Below are positions 1 to 8,409 of a stretch of 41,673 nt of DNA, piece by piece. Below the pieces are notes generated by a model. It made no database searches, had not been told where the DNA came from, and worked only from the letters and a program-made list of their open reading frames with translations. Numbering within the stretch: position 1 is the stretch's first letter; each line of letters starts with the position of its first letter. A program made the position numbers and the translations under genes. Source of the DNA: Bacillota bacterium (GTDB lineage Bacteria; Bacillota; Limnochordia; DTU087); contig JAAZMR010000007.1 in assembly GCA_012798695.1 (NCBI GenBank), positions 1 to 41,673 of the forward strand, given 5' to 3'.

Positions 1-260
1 AGAAAGGCTACTCTATCTTTACTGAAAGCCAACAGCAGCGCTGTTTCCGCCAGCCTTACCAAGAGCAGCTGTTTGCCTCCCCCTAGAGGCAAGATATCCA
101 GGACTTCCATGTTGCCGTAGATACTGCGATTGACCGTCATCCGCCGCCCTACGGCCCGCAATATATAGTACAAAAACGGCACTAACACCACTAGGGCAAG
201 AAACACCTTAGACGCATACCACAGCATGTCCCAGGTACCCATCGGTTCCATCTCTGTCAT
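1..260 (-). CDS. fliO: Flagellar biosynthesis protein FliO (partial, C-terminus beyond window)
   Basis: The visible N-terminal 86 residues start at an ATG at 260, preceded by an AGGTGG ribosome site 8 bases upstream. A second in-frame ATG lies three codons later. Residues about 12-33 form one hydrophobic membrane segment, followed by a basic stretch (RAVGRRM) and then a beta-rich part with the motif VLDILPLGGGKQLLLVRL, typical of FliO/FliZ proteins. FliO helps assemble the FliP-FliQ-FliR export gate of the flagellar type III secretion apparatus in the inner membrane. It begins 12 bases after the C-ring gene, as fliO commonly follows the fliM/fliN/fliY genes. The open frame runs off the window edge, so the C-terminal end is not seen. 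The gene is too truncated here to judge its full length. Confidence 0.8.
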   Translation of the reverse strand, partial: MTEMEPMGTWDMLWYASKVFLALVVLVPFLYYILRAVGRRMTVNRSIYGNMEVLDILPLGGGKQLLLVRLAETALLLAFSKDRVAF

Positions 261-272
261 GTTGCATACCAC

Positions 273-1292
273 CTATCCCTGGGCACGTTCCAATCGATCT
301 GCCGGGCTGATGATCTCACTAATGCGTATGCCTAGTTGTTCATCTAGAACTAAGACTTCACCCCGGGCAATGTATTGTCCATTGAGTGATAGCTCCATGG
401 GTTCTCCTGCCATCTTGCCAAGCTTCACTATGTCACCGAGCTTCAGCTCCAAAAGCTCTCCAATCTGTAGTTCGGTCTTGGCCAGTTCTGCTGCAACATC
501 TAGAAGCACATCCTGGACCAGCTCTATGCCATTGGCCTCACTCTCAGCTGCGATCTCCTCCAAAGGCACGAACTCTACAGGCAAGACGGGAGCATACCCC
601 GTTCGGCCAGCCCTCTCTGGACGATAAGTACGAACTACATCCTCCCGCAGACTGCGGTGAACCCCTGGGTCTTGCTGCTTCTCTATTCGGCTCAAACGCT
701 GTGCAACTCTCTGCACCATACTGGCAGGCATGCAGTATTCCAGGAGGATGACCCCACCGTCAGCGAAAGTCCAACCACACGCAAACATGGCTACCGAGTC
801 TCGACCTTCCCACGGCACTACTCCTTCAGGCAGTTCAGAGGCCCTTCCTAAAGCACTGGTATGAGTCTCTATCTGCCAATTCAGCAGTTGAGCGACAGTA
901 GCAAACCATACCCGCGTCCAACCGGCAATAAGAGATGTAAGAGCAGTCTCTGCCTCACCCGCGACCTCTTCCCCCACCAGATACTGCGCATGGGGCTCGG
1001 GTGCCCGCAGAAGCAGTACTTCATTCACATCACCGATCAGTTCCGTCTGCCAGATTTGCATCGGGCGCGGTGTCTCATCCTCCACAAGCTCCACAGTTGT
1101 CTTGGCGAACCGCAAATTTGATGTATCCGCCAAGACCTCCCGGTTCAAAGTCCGTCTTAACCAAGGCTCCACCGCCATAGTCACTGCTTTAGCAAGTTCG
1201 TTGAAAACTGCAGTGTCAGGATCGGGGATCGCTATCCTCGAGCCTCTTAAATCGTCGTCACTTCCGGGTTGAACCAGTGCCGATCTTACCAC
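273..1292 (-). CDS. fliY: Flagellar switch (C-ring) protein, FliY/FliN type
   Basis: This 339-residue protein starts at a GTG preceded by AAGGGGG. Residues about 255-335 are a clear FliN/SpoA domain (LAGEP-like AGEPMELSLNG, then IARGEV and GIRISEIISP). The first about 200 residues are divergent and look like a pair of degenerate CheC-type repeats, the arrangement of FliY. Neither repeat keeps the ExxN motif of active CheC-family phosphatases, and the N-terminal CheY-binding motif (LSQDEIDALL type) of FliM and FliY is absent. The product should sit in the cytoplasmic C-ring and help set torque and rotation direction. In many Bacillota a fliM gene lies between fliL and fliY, but here this gene directly follows fliL. 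Assignment to the FliN-containing family is firm. The choice between FliY and a divergent FliM/FliN hybrid is an inference. Confidence 0.75.
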   Translation of the reverse strand: MVRSALVQPGSDDDLRGSRIAIPDPDTAVFNELAKAVTMAVEPWLRRTLNREVLADTSNLRFAKTTVELVEDETPRPMQIWQTELIGDVNEVLLLRAPEPHAQYLVGEEVAGEAETALTSLIAGWTRVWFATVAQLLNWQIETHTSALGRASELPEGVVPWEGRDSVAMFACGWTFADGGVILLEYCMPASMVQRVAQRLSRIEKQQDPGVHRSLREDVVRTYRPERAGRTGYAPVLPVEFVPLEEIAAESEANGIELVQDVLLDVAAELAKTELQIGELLELKLGDIVKLGKMAGEPMELSLNGQYIARGEVLVLDEQLGIRISEIISPADRLERAQG

Positions 1293-1314
1293 CGTCTACA
1301 CCCCCTTGCACTGC

Positions 1315-1782
1315 CTATTGCACCACCAGTTCAGTGAAATAGACATTGGCTATGCTTCCTTCCGAAAGCAGTCCAGAAATTGCTCTGCCTAACTCCTGGC
1401 GCAGTTTCTCCATCCCAGCCGCTCCTGATATGTCCTCTTGTGTCTTGGTTCGCAAAATGCTGATCACGGCATCCCGGACCTGTGGATCTCGGCGAGCTAG
1501 CTCTGCTATGCACTTCTTATCGGTTACTTCTACCACCAAACCGGTGCGCACAAATCGAGGCGAGAACCCTTGAGGCACCATCAGGTTAACTGTGAATTCA
1601 CCTACTTGATGAACAGGACCAAACTGGCCCTTATCCGGCTCCTCTTGTCCCACTGCTGCTACTTCCACTGACGAACGTGAAAAAACTAGAAAAGTGACGT
1701 ATGCACTGCCCACAGCAGCAATAATGACGAGGGCCACCGCCATGATAATAACTTTCAGATCAATCTCGAATTTCTCCGCCAC
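1315..1782 (-). CDS. fliL: Flagellar basal body-associated protein FliL
   Basis: FliL is a single-pass inner membrane protein that surrounds the stator units and supports motor torque. The protein has a short cytoplasmic N-terminus, one membrane helix (roughly residues 10-32, rich in I, V and A) and a periplasmic or external domain. That domain includes the FliL-like stretch GEFTVNLMVPQG and a C-terminal region ending in VYFTELVVQ. At about 155 residues it is of normal length. The GTG at 1782 is preferred because GAGAGG lies 9 bases upstream. The ATG at 1791 directly abuts that ribosome site and is less likely. It sits between motB and the C-ring gene, so stator, FliL and switch are encoded consecutively. 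Confidence 0.9.
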   Translation of the reverse strand: MAEKFEIDLKVIIMAVALVIIAAVGSAYVTFLVFSRSSVEVAAVGQEEPDKGQFGPVHQVGEFTVNLMVPQGFSPRFVRTGLVVEVTDKKCIAELARRDPQVRDAVISILRTKTQEDISGAAGMEKLRQELGRAISGLLSEGSIANVYFTELVVQ

Positions 1783-1796
1783 TCGGGACATCCTCT

Positions 1797-2615
1797 CTAG
1801 TCCATCGGTAAGTCCTTGTGATCACCATTTTCAGCGGTCTCTTCCGCCCTGTTAGCCTGTGTTTCTACAGGACGAGGTTCAGCATAGGCAAGCCCCAATC
1901 GCAGTATCACTAGATCGACACGCCGGTTGCGAGCCTTCCCGACCACAGTTTCATTTGTATCTACAGGCCTGTATTCGCCATACCCAGCTGCCGAGAGCCG
2001 CTCTGGATCTAAGTGCATCTCTTCGACCAAAAAGCGAATCACGCTAGTTGCCCTAGCAGTAGATAGCTCCCAGTTGGAGGGAAAACGCTCTGTGTGGATG
2101 GGTAGATTATCGGTATGGCCTTCCACCCGCACGTGGTTGGGCAATGGCCTAAGAATTTCCGCTACCTGTTTGAGTATCGGCAAGGCGTCAGCTCGGATAT
2201 CTGCCTTACCCAGATCAAAAAACGCCCGATCGGCAAATCTGACTACCAAACCCCGCTCTTCGGTAAACAGTTCCACTGTACCAGGCAACTGACCCTCTGC
2301 AATGAGGGACTGTACTTCCTCGTACAAGGCTTGTATTTGCTGTATCTCTTTCTCCGAAATATCGAAGGCACTATCAATATCGATGGTTCCTTCATTGACC
2401 GCTGGCATATTGCTAATTGTCTTCCCGCCATCGAGAACTCCCAAAGTACCTTGGAAAGCAGCGATAATAGCCCGAAACTTCTGCACATCCACGGTAGAGA
2501 AAGAGTACAGAAGCACGAAGAAGGTCAATAGAAGCGTCACCATGTCCGCATAGGTAGTCATCCACGCAGGAGCACCTCGCTTTGATGGTTTGGGCCTACG
2601 TCTGTAACTAGACAT
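1797..2615 (-). CDS. motB: Flagellar motor stator protein MotB
   Basis: MotB pairs with MotA to form the ion-conducting stator and anchors it to peptidoglycan. The 272-residue protein has a basic N-terminal tail, then one membrane helix with the motif WMTTYADMVTLLLTFFVLL. Asp24 is in the position of the essential ion-binding aspartate. The C-terminal half (about residues 125-240) is an OmpA-like peptidoglycan-binding domain with VEGHTDN, NWELSTARA and KARNRRVDLVI. The ATG overlaps the end of motA by 8 bases, which indicates translational coupling. A ribosome site (GGTGAG) lies inside the motA end. The pore helix resembles the sodium-type proteins PomB and MotS (FFVLLYSFS) more than classic proton-type MotB, but ion choice cannot be settled by reading alone. 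Confidence 0.95.
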   Translation of the reverse strand: MSSYRRRPKPSKRGAPAWMTTYADMVTLLLTFFVLLYSFSTVDVQKFRAIIAAFQGTLGVLDGGKTISNMPAVNEGTIDIDSAFDISEKEIQQIQALYEEVQSLIAEGQLPGTVELFTEERGLVVRFADRAFFDLGKADIRADALPILKQVAEILRPLPNHVRVEGHTDNLPIHTERFPSNWELSTARATSVIRFLVEEMHLDPERLSAAGYGEYRPVDTNETVVGKARNRRVDLVILRLGLAYAEPRPVETQANRAEETAENGDHKDLPMD

Positions 2616-3429
2616 TGGTTCTCACCGTCCGTCTACCTATCCGCTCAGCTCTTTCTTCCTCTTCTGTTGGCGGTACCTTATTCCTCTGTTGTGGCGGCAA
2701 GAAAGCAGTCAGCTTCTCTTCTACCAAACGCGGATTCTCACCTGCCTGAATCGACAAGATCCCTTCTAACATGATCTGACGATACAGCACCTCTTCGTCA
2801 CTGCGGTTGCGCAGTTTGCCTGCTATAGGCAGAAATACCAAGTTGGCCAGAACCGAACCATACAAAGTGGTGATCAGAGCTAGGGCCATACCCGGAGCGA
2901 TTTTCTCTGCATCATCGATATCGGCCAGCATGTTGATCAGTCCAATCAACGTACCTATCATACCAAAGGCTGGGGCATATGCCCCCATATCCTCGAAAAT
3001 CCCCTGGCCAGCCCGATGGCGTTCTTCTTGGAAGGCCAATTCTATCTCGAGGACATTGCGCACCAAATCGGGGTCGGTACCATCAACTATGAGTTGAATC
3101 CCTTTGCGCAAGAAGTTGTCTTCAAGTTGTGCAGCCTCTTCTTCCATCGCCAACAGGCCTTCGCGGCGAGCTTTCTCTGCCAACGCAACTAATTGATCGA
3201 TTAGCTCTCGGCCCGAATAGCCCCGATCTGTAAAAGCTACTCTGACCATGCCGAACACTCTATAAAGATCAGACAGCGAATGATTGACCAAGGTGGCGGC
3301 TATGGTGCCCCCAAGCACAACCAAAAGAGATGGCACATTCACAAATCCCCGCAAACTGCCGTCTACCGCAATCGCAACTGCCAAGAGCGTAACCCCTGAG
3401 ACGATCCCGATTAATGTCGCTAGATCCAT
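2608..3429 (-). CDS. motA: Flagellar motor stator protein MotA
   Basis: MotA is the membrane subunit of the stator that turns ion flow into torque on FliG. The protein begins MDLATLIGIVSG, the usual N-terminus of Bacillota MotA and PomA. It has four hydrophobic segments, a large cytoplasmic loop between the second and third, and the hallmark AYAPAFGMIGTLIGLI of the third helix. Length from this ATG is 273 residues, normal for the family. A longer frame opens at GTG 3474, but its extra 15 residues have no family counterpart. The ribosome site for the ATG is weak (AAGG only 2 bases away), so the true start is less certain than the identity. An eight-G run lies just upstream on the coding strand. 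Confidence 0.9.
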   Translation of the reverse strand: MDLATLIGIVSGVTLLAVAIAVDGSLRGFVNVPSLLVVLGGTIAATLVNHSLSDLYRVFGMVRVAFTDRGYSGRELIDQLVALAEKARREGLLAMEEEAAQLEDNFLRKGIQLIVDGTDPDLVRNVLEIELAFQEERHRAGQGIFEDMGAYAPAFGMIGTLIGLINMLADIDDAEKIAPGMALALITTLYGSVLANLVFLPIAGKLRNRSDEEVLYRQIMLEGILSIQAGENPRLVEEKLTAFLPPQQRNKVPPTEEEERAERIGRRTVRTNV

Positions 3430-3536
3430 AACCTTCGGACGGATCCAAATGCCGCCCACGCCCCCCCCTGACACGGGGCCTTCCGACGCCTACCCCGCTA
3501 CTTGTGACACACCAAACCCTTAGCTGTTTCGGGTGC

Positions 3537-3568
3537 CCGGGGGAGGGAAATCCCTATCCCTCTCCCGG
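3537..3568 (-). other. Stable hairpin between flgE and motA
   Basis: Two 12-base arms, 3537-3548 and 3557-3568, pair with a single G-U wobble around an 8-base loop. The hairpin starts about 23 bases after the flgE stop. On the coding strand it is not followed by a T run, so it is a poor rho-independent terminator. It could shield the 3' end of the upstream transcript or lower motAB expression relative to the basal body genes. That role is inferred; the pairing itself is visible. Confidence 0.6.
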
Positions 3569-3590
3569 ACAATGAGTTCGCATACTGTTA

Positions 3591-5108
3591 TTAACGCTTC
3601 AAGTTAACCAATTCCTGCAGCATCTCATCTGAGGTTGTAATAATCCGAGAATTAGCCTGAAATCCTCTCTGGGTGATAATCATATCAGTAAACTCCCGCG
3701 ATAGATCCACATTGCTCATCTCCAGAGAACCAGGAGTGAGCTTGCCATTTGCCCCTCTACCTGGCTGTCCCACCTCTGGTTCTCCTGAGTTAGCGGACAT
3801 CACGAAAGTGGTATCTCCGGCTCGCAAAAGCCCACCGGGATTACTGAATACGGCAGTTGCCACCTGCCCCAAGGCTTCAGTTAGTCCATTGGAGTATTCA
3901 CCAATGATAGTCCCGGACTCATCGACACTATAGCCGATCAGTGTTCCTTGCGGATATCCATCCTGGCTCTTAAAGACCAGAGTCCCCTCAGCCGCATTTT
4001 GCACAACCGCCGCTAGATCCGGCATAATCTGCACAGGGTTGGCACCCTCTGGATGAAACTGCAGAGGATCACCGGAAACACTTACCATGTTGCCCCGGGC
4101 ATCGAAGGTGACTGTACCTTCTCCATCAGTACCTGCAGCACCGATCGCCTCCCACTGCCAGGTGCTCGTATCATCGGTGACTCGCGTTTTTGTGAAGATG
4201 AAATTGACTGGATGGGTATTGCCCAAAGAGTCAAAGACATCTACAGTCTGAGTTATCTGGGGTGGCCGCAGTGTGGCTGTTGCCACGGGATCTGTTTTCC
4301 CTGATTCTTCAATTGTTACTGAGCCTATCTTTGTTTGCTCACCGTTGGCAATGATATTGAACGTCGTCGTGCCTGGGCCTGTCAGCAACTGGGCCTCCAA
4401 TTGACCAGCAACATATGACAACTCAAATGAATCGCTCACTGTGGGATCCATCTGTGATGTGATCGCAAGCTTCCATTTGCCAAACTCGTCTTCTTCAGTT
4501 ATCTCTACATCGTATCTTGCATCACTTGTGTCGGTAATCACTGAGTTGTCAAGCTCCCAAAGGCCGTTCAGCCTGGAGTCCAAGTTGCCACCAAATTTGA
4601 CAGTGGTGGTGGCGATGGGATTGATGGTTTTCCCCATAGGTATCTCCAGAGGCTCCAGCTCTCGGTTGATATCGATGATACCACCCGTTGCCTTCCAACC
4701 CATCACCTTCATCCCATTTATACTGCTAATCAGGGAACCATCGCGCTCAACACCGAACAAGCCCGCTCTAGTATAGAAACGCCGAGAGCCGTCAGACAAG
4801 ACAAAAAACCCGTTGCCCTCAATGGACATGTCTGTCTGTCTGCCAGTCACCTCAGGACTGCCCTGGGTGTGATCTGTCTCAATAGCTCCTAGTGCCATGC
4901 CCAGTCCTATCTGCATGGGGTTTACTCCACCCCGCCCCCCTTGGGGGCTGCTCGCTGCCTGCAATGTCTGACTCAAGATGTCTCTAAAAGTGACCTGACT
5001 GCTCTTAAACCCAATAGTATTTACATTGGCTATGTTGTTGCCAATGACATCCATTCTTATCTGGTGATTCTTCAAAGCCGAAACACCGGAAAAGAGGGAT
5101 CGCATCAT
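3591..5108 (-). CDS. flgE: Flagellar hook protein FlgE
   Basis: FlgE polymerises into the hook, the flexible joint between basal body and filament, after export through the flagellar secretion system. The 505-residue protein has the rod/hook N-terminal signature (SLFSGVSALKNHQIRMDVIG followed by NNIANVNTIGFKSS). A central variable part follows (residues about 140-400). The C-terminal signature SLEMSNVDLSREFTDMI then QRGFQANSRIITT is present, with a coiled end rich in leucine. A tandem ATG pair marks the start, with GAGG 5 bases before the first ATG. The gene follows flgD and the TIGR02530-type gene, the order usual in Bacillota. No flbD/swrD gene separates it from motA. Confidence 0.95.
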   Translation of the reverse strand: MMRSLFSGVSALKNHQIRMDVIGNNIANVNTIGFKSSQVTFRDILSQTLQAASSPQGGRGGVNPMQIGLGMALGAIETDHTQGSPEVTGRQTDMSIEGNGFFVLSDGSRRFYTRAGLFGVERDGSLISSINGMKVMGWKATGGIIDINRELEPLEIPMGKTINPIATTTVKFGGNLDSRLNGLWELDNSVITDTSDARYDVEITEEDEFGKWKLAITSQMDPTVSDSFELSYVAGQLEAQLLTGPGTTTFNIIANGEQTKIGSVTIEESGKTDPVATATLRPPQITQTVDVFDSLGNTHPVNFIFTKTRVTDDTSTWQWEAIGAAGTDGEGTVTFDARGNMVSVSGDPLQFHPEGANPVQIMPDLAAVVQNAAEGTLVFKSQDGYPQGTLIGYSVDESGTIIGEYSNGLTEALGQVATAVFSNPGGLLRAGDTTFVMSANSGEPEVGQPGRGANGKLTPGSLEMSNVDLSREFTDMIITQRGFQANSRIITTSDEMLQELVNLKR

Positions 5109-5234
5109 AGTTGCCTCAACTCCTTTTCATCCCCCGGGTAGGGACCGCTTCCATCGCTCCGCGGCTCCTAGAGGCCTCCCTCCGGTCCAGCCCCTTGACC
5201 ATTTCCCCGGGATGACTCAATCTGGTTTTCGTAA

Positions 5235-5630
5235 TCAATCTGTCAGTACCGCACTATCGATCTGTGTGAAGACGTTCTCTTTAGCAGAATCTCTGTCGAT
5301 TACAGTGATTACAGTACGGTTCTTTACACTCACTACAAACACATTGCCTTCCATGACTATCAAAGATTCTCGGGCACCTTTGGCTGCCGCTTTTTCGACC
5401 GCTCCCTCCAGTTTGGTCAGCTCCTCTGGCCCCAAGACGATGTGGCGCTGTCTGAGTCTCGCTTGGGCATGGCCAGAAAACTTCAACTTCGAGGTCGCCA
5501 GCTTATTCTGTAGAACCTCTTGGAAAGTAGTACTATCGGTTGCTCGCTCACGTACAGGCCGCTCTATCCGTCGGTCTGTGACTGGCTGTGGCGGTATGGG
5601 TATACGCAATCCCGGTATCTTATTGGTCAT
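5235..5630 (-). CDS. TIGR02530-type flagellar operon protein
   Basis: This 131-residue soluble protein matches the small conserved family found between flgD and flgE in Bacillota flagellar operons (TIGR02530). Its conserved core runs from KFSGHAQARLRQR through AAKGARESLIVM to VSVKNRTVITVID and ENVFTQIDSAV. The N-terminal 40 residues are proline- and arginine-rich and look disordered. The ATG at 5630 has GAGGTGA 5 bases upstream and is preferred over a GTG three codons earlier. The exact role is not established; its fixed position beside the hook cap and hook genes suggests a function in hook assembly. No signal peptide or membrane segment is visible. Confidence 0.85.
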   Translation of the reverse strand: MTNKIPGLRIPIPPQPVTDRRIERPVRERATDSTTFQEVLQNKLATSKLKFSGHAQARLRQRHIVLGPEELTKLEGAVEKAAAKGARESLIVMEGNVFVVSVKNRTVITVIDRDSAKENVFTQIDSAVLTD

Positions 5631-5669
5631 GTTTATCACCTCTTCCTTTGCCCAATCGGTCCAGCTGAT

Positions 5670-6098
5670 CTAGCTGACTACCTTGATGGTTTGCACTTCC
5701 CAAAGGAAATAGGCTTGTCCGTCGACTACTAGCTGTGGCACCCCATCAGTGAACTGAATGGCACTCACCAAACCCGCGGCCGCCTGCTCAGTATCGGAGT
5801 TGACCACTACTACTTCCTTACCCAAAAGGCTAGTCGCTTGACTGATCAGCCCCATCTTCTCCTGGCTCTCAACGAATTTCTCCATTGCTTGAGCCAGGTT
5901 CTGGGTCTGCTCCAACGCAGTAAACTGAGCAAGTTGAGCAATAAAATCCTGGTCCTTAATCGGATTCATCGGATCCTGGTGTTTTAGCTGTGTTGTCAAA
6001 AGCCGCAGAAAATCATGCTTATCCAGCTGGTTTCTTTCCACAGCGGTCTGAGTTTCATGTCCAGTATATTGTGATGCACCGGTCTTCGCCACGTACAT
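5670..6098 (-). CDS. flgD: Flagellar hook-capping protein FlgD
   Basis: FlgD caps the growing hook and is needed for FlgE polymerisation; it is exported and later discarded. The 142-residue protein contains the family N-terminal block FLRLLTTQLKHQDPMNPIKD and then QDFIAQLAQFTALEQ, followed by a short C-terminal region (LLGKEVVVV). It is short compared with enterobacterial FlgD (about 230 residues), as is common in Bacillota, because it lacks the tudor/FnIII-like C-terminal domains. The ATG at 6098 has an ideal GGAGGT site 6 bases away. The frame is open 13 codons further upstream to 6137, which would almost touch the fliK stop, but that start has no comparable ribosome site. Confidence 0.92.
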   Translation of the reverse strand: MYVAKTGASQYTGHETQTAVERNQLDKHDFLRLLTTQLKHQDPMNPIKDQDFIAQLAQFTALEQTQNLAQAMEKFVESQEKMGLISQATSLLGKEVVVVNSDTEQAAAGLVSAIQFTDGVPQLVVDGQAYFLWEVQTIKVVS

Positions 6099-6137
6099 GG
6101 CCTCACCTCCTACACCTGATCTCACGTGTAAGCTCAT

Positions 6138-8333
6138 CTATACCCTACAATCAATCGTGTTCCCCCAGAGGTATTGCCGGGGGCGGGTAGTTCCAGTGAT
6201 CGTGTCTGCCGCCTCTGCTTGAAGCCAACCTCCAGGCAGATTGTGGTTTGAGCCGCTGCTATAGGGCTCTCTGCCGTGCGAGCTGCCACCGCCTACTTGT
6301 ACAGATACGTCTTGTACATTCAGACCCTGCTGCATTAGTTGCTGCTTCAATTGCGGCAAACCAGCCTCGATCAAGCTCTTGACCGTGTGGCTTTCTGCCA
6401 TGAAGGCAGCTGAGACTATGCCATTATTGGTTGCGATCTTTACCTGCAAATCTCCCAGATGGTCAGGCTTTAGCTGCAAGCGGATCTCTCCATAGTCGCC
6501 CTTCATCTCTAATTGTACCCGATCGACAATCTGCTCTACTACTTGTCTTGCACTCACCGGGCCATGGGGTATAGGGTGCCGTGGACGAGCATCGGCCATA
6601 TGAGCCGATTGAGCAGAACGAGTATCCAGAGCCACTCCTGTTTGCCCTGCTTTCTCTGCATCCAGGCTTGTGCCACCTGTCTCTGATCGCTGAGGCGAAG
6701 AACCAATTGGTTCTTTTACATCCGATAGCCCATCATCGGATACCCATTGGCTTGAGGTGAGCACATCTTGGCCGAAACCTTCCAAGGCATGCGACCCGCC
6801 ATGAGAAGTATCTTCGTTCTCTGTAGAGCCCGCAGGAATCGATATCTCGCTAAAGTCCACCCTTGGTGAAACGTTTTGCTCCATCACCCTAATCGATTCC
6901 GGATGATCAGCCTCGGCCTGGGCGCTAATCCCGTCACGCCCTGCTCGAACTCCTGCGGTTGGATGGGACAGTGGTTCCTCTTCATCGGTGGCTTTCAAGA
7001 GTTGCTTCACATGCTCGGGACTAAGTCCACTCATGCTCCAGGAAGCTGCTGAAGATTCGAGGCCGTCTCTCGCAGCTGTGTCTCCACTACCGTAGAAACT
7101 GCCCTCTCCATCCTCCGCGGCATGCAGCAAAGATAGGTCTGGTGTTACATCGTGGGCCATGGTTTTCGCATATGTCATCCCTGCTGCCGCCTCGTCTGCT
7201 GGATATATAGTTTCTGACTTACTGCCTGCATTTGTGGGGTGCTTATCCCCCAACCCCACCACCCTCGCCAGGACCCCCAGCTCCCCAGCAGCTGGGTTAG
7301 CTGCTTCTGGCTGAATTCCCTGGATGAGTATGTCCCCCGGGTCTAGTGCATCTCCAGTCGAGGCCGGATTTCTATCACTCATACCATCTGGCAGAATGGT
7401 CTCACCTCCAAAAGCGGCGGATGCACCCATGCCATCTAGGTTCATCTGCAAAGCCGCTTCCATGGCTGGGTTTGCCTTTATGGAAAACAGCGATCGCCCA
7501 CTGGTCAGTCGGGCTCGACTGTTCAGGTGGTCCCCGGTACCGACCATCAGTCCTCTATAGCTTTCCGCCAATAGCGGCCATCTGGTGCCATCTCGGAAAA
7601 GGCCTTTCAGGTCACCAAGAGAACGGAAGCTGGGAGTAGACATAAAGCCGCGCTCACCTTGGACAGCAGCCACTTGGGACCCAACCATACTCGGAAAACC
7701 GGAGTCTGGTGACAGAATGCTCCCCATTTCCGCCTGCAACGGTTTCTCTAAGCCCAGGGCGGCCAGAATACCGTTTGGTGAGCTGAGTTCATTTAGGGCC
7801 ACATCGGTTCCGCTTTCGACGGATGCAACTGCTTCAATCCCATCCCATGGCATTGGGGTGGCCTGTTGGAGCAACACCTGGCGCATGGCCTCCCAGGACT
7901 CCCGCTCACCATAAAGTGTCTCTAAAGCAGTCAACACTCTTGTGGCGGTCGACAGATCGCTTTCCATACTGTTTACTCTCGAATGTGCCGGATCACCGGC
8001 ATCATTCAAAGGTAGACCAGTGAGCCAGCCCCCCAAGCCCAGGTTGTGCAGCTGCTGCAGGTAGGCCGCCAGATCAGTTGGGTGATCACCATATCGCTTA
8101 GCGACAGCCTCTTTTTCCCTGGTAATTGTCGCCTCCTCGCTTGAGCAAGCCTCTCCTTCGTCATGGATCCCATTACCTGGTGTTGCTTCTGCACGTAGCA
8201 GTTGCATAATCCGTTCAAGCTCGGCTTCAAAAGGATCGGTTCCCAGAGTACCGGCAGTGTCCTTGAATCCCACGGGTTGGAGTGTCCCGCCTGCTTTTGT
8301 GAGATGCGGAACTGCTGAATCTGCTATTATCAC
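6138..8333 (-). CDS. fliK: Flagellar hook-length control protein FliK
   Basis: FliK measures hook length and switches export from hook to filament substrates. The 731-residue protein starts at a GTG with a near-perfect AAAGGAGGTGA site. The first about 590 residues are of low complexity, rich in S, G, A, E and D, with no clear domain, as expected for the secreted ruler part. The conserved C-terminal switch domain lies near residues 600-690 and includes GEIRLQLKPDHLGDLQVKI and a helix ending QQLMQQGLNVQDVSV. It is longer than Salmonella FliK (405 residues), but length varies widely in this family. It sits between the motE/ylxF-like gene and flgD, the conserved order. Confidence 0.92.
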   Translation of the reverse strand: MIIADSAVPHLTKAGGTLQPVGFKDTAGTLGTDPFEAELERIMQLLRAEATPGNGIHDEGEACSSEEATITREKEAVAKRYGDHPTDLAAYLQQLHNLGLGGWLTGLPLNDAGDPAHSRVNSMESDLSTATRVLTALETLYGERESWEAMRQVLLQQATPMPWDGIEAVASVESGTDVALNELSSPNGILAALGLEKPLQAEMGSILSPDSGFPSMVGSQVAAVQGERGFMSTPSFRSLGDLKGLFRDGTRWPLLAESYRGLMVGTGDHLNSRARLTSGRSLFSIKANPAMEAALQMNLDGMGASAAFGGETILPDGMSDRNPASTGDALDPGDILIQGIQPEAANPAAGELGVLARVVGLGDKHPTNAGSKSETIYPADEAAAGMTYAKTMAHDVTPDLSLLHAAEDGEGSFYGSGDTAARDGLESSAASWSMSGLSPEHVKQLLKATDEEEPLSHPTAGVRAGRDGISAQAEADHPESIRVMEQNVSPRVDFSEISIPAGSTENEDTSHGGSHALEGFGQDVLTSSQWVSDDGLSDVKEPIGSSPQRSETGGTSLDAEKAGQTGVALDTRSAQSAHMADARPRHPIPHGPVSARQVVEQIVDRVQLEMKGDYGEIRLQLKPDHLGDLQVKIATNNGIVSAAFMAESHTVKSLIEAGLPQLKQQLMQQGLNVQDVSVQVGGGSSHGREPYSSGSNHNLPGGWLQAEAADTITGTTRPRQYLWGNTIDCRV

Positions 8334-8409
8334 CTAATCACCTCCTTTCAGGGCACATGGCTAATGCCTTGTTTTATATATCAAGGGCTGATCAGCCCCT
8401 GCTGCCAAG

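Noticed and set aside
226-1121. Several plus-strand open frames opposite the C-ring gene
   Set aside because: They are antisense shadows of a well-supported minus-strand gene and show no protein-like family pattern.
5109-5234. GC-rich gap between the TIGR02530-type gene and flgE with CCCGGG palindromes
   Set aside because: The palindromes are short and no stable hairpin, promoter or small gene could be supported.
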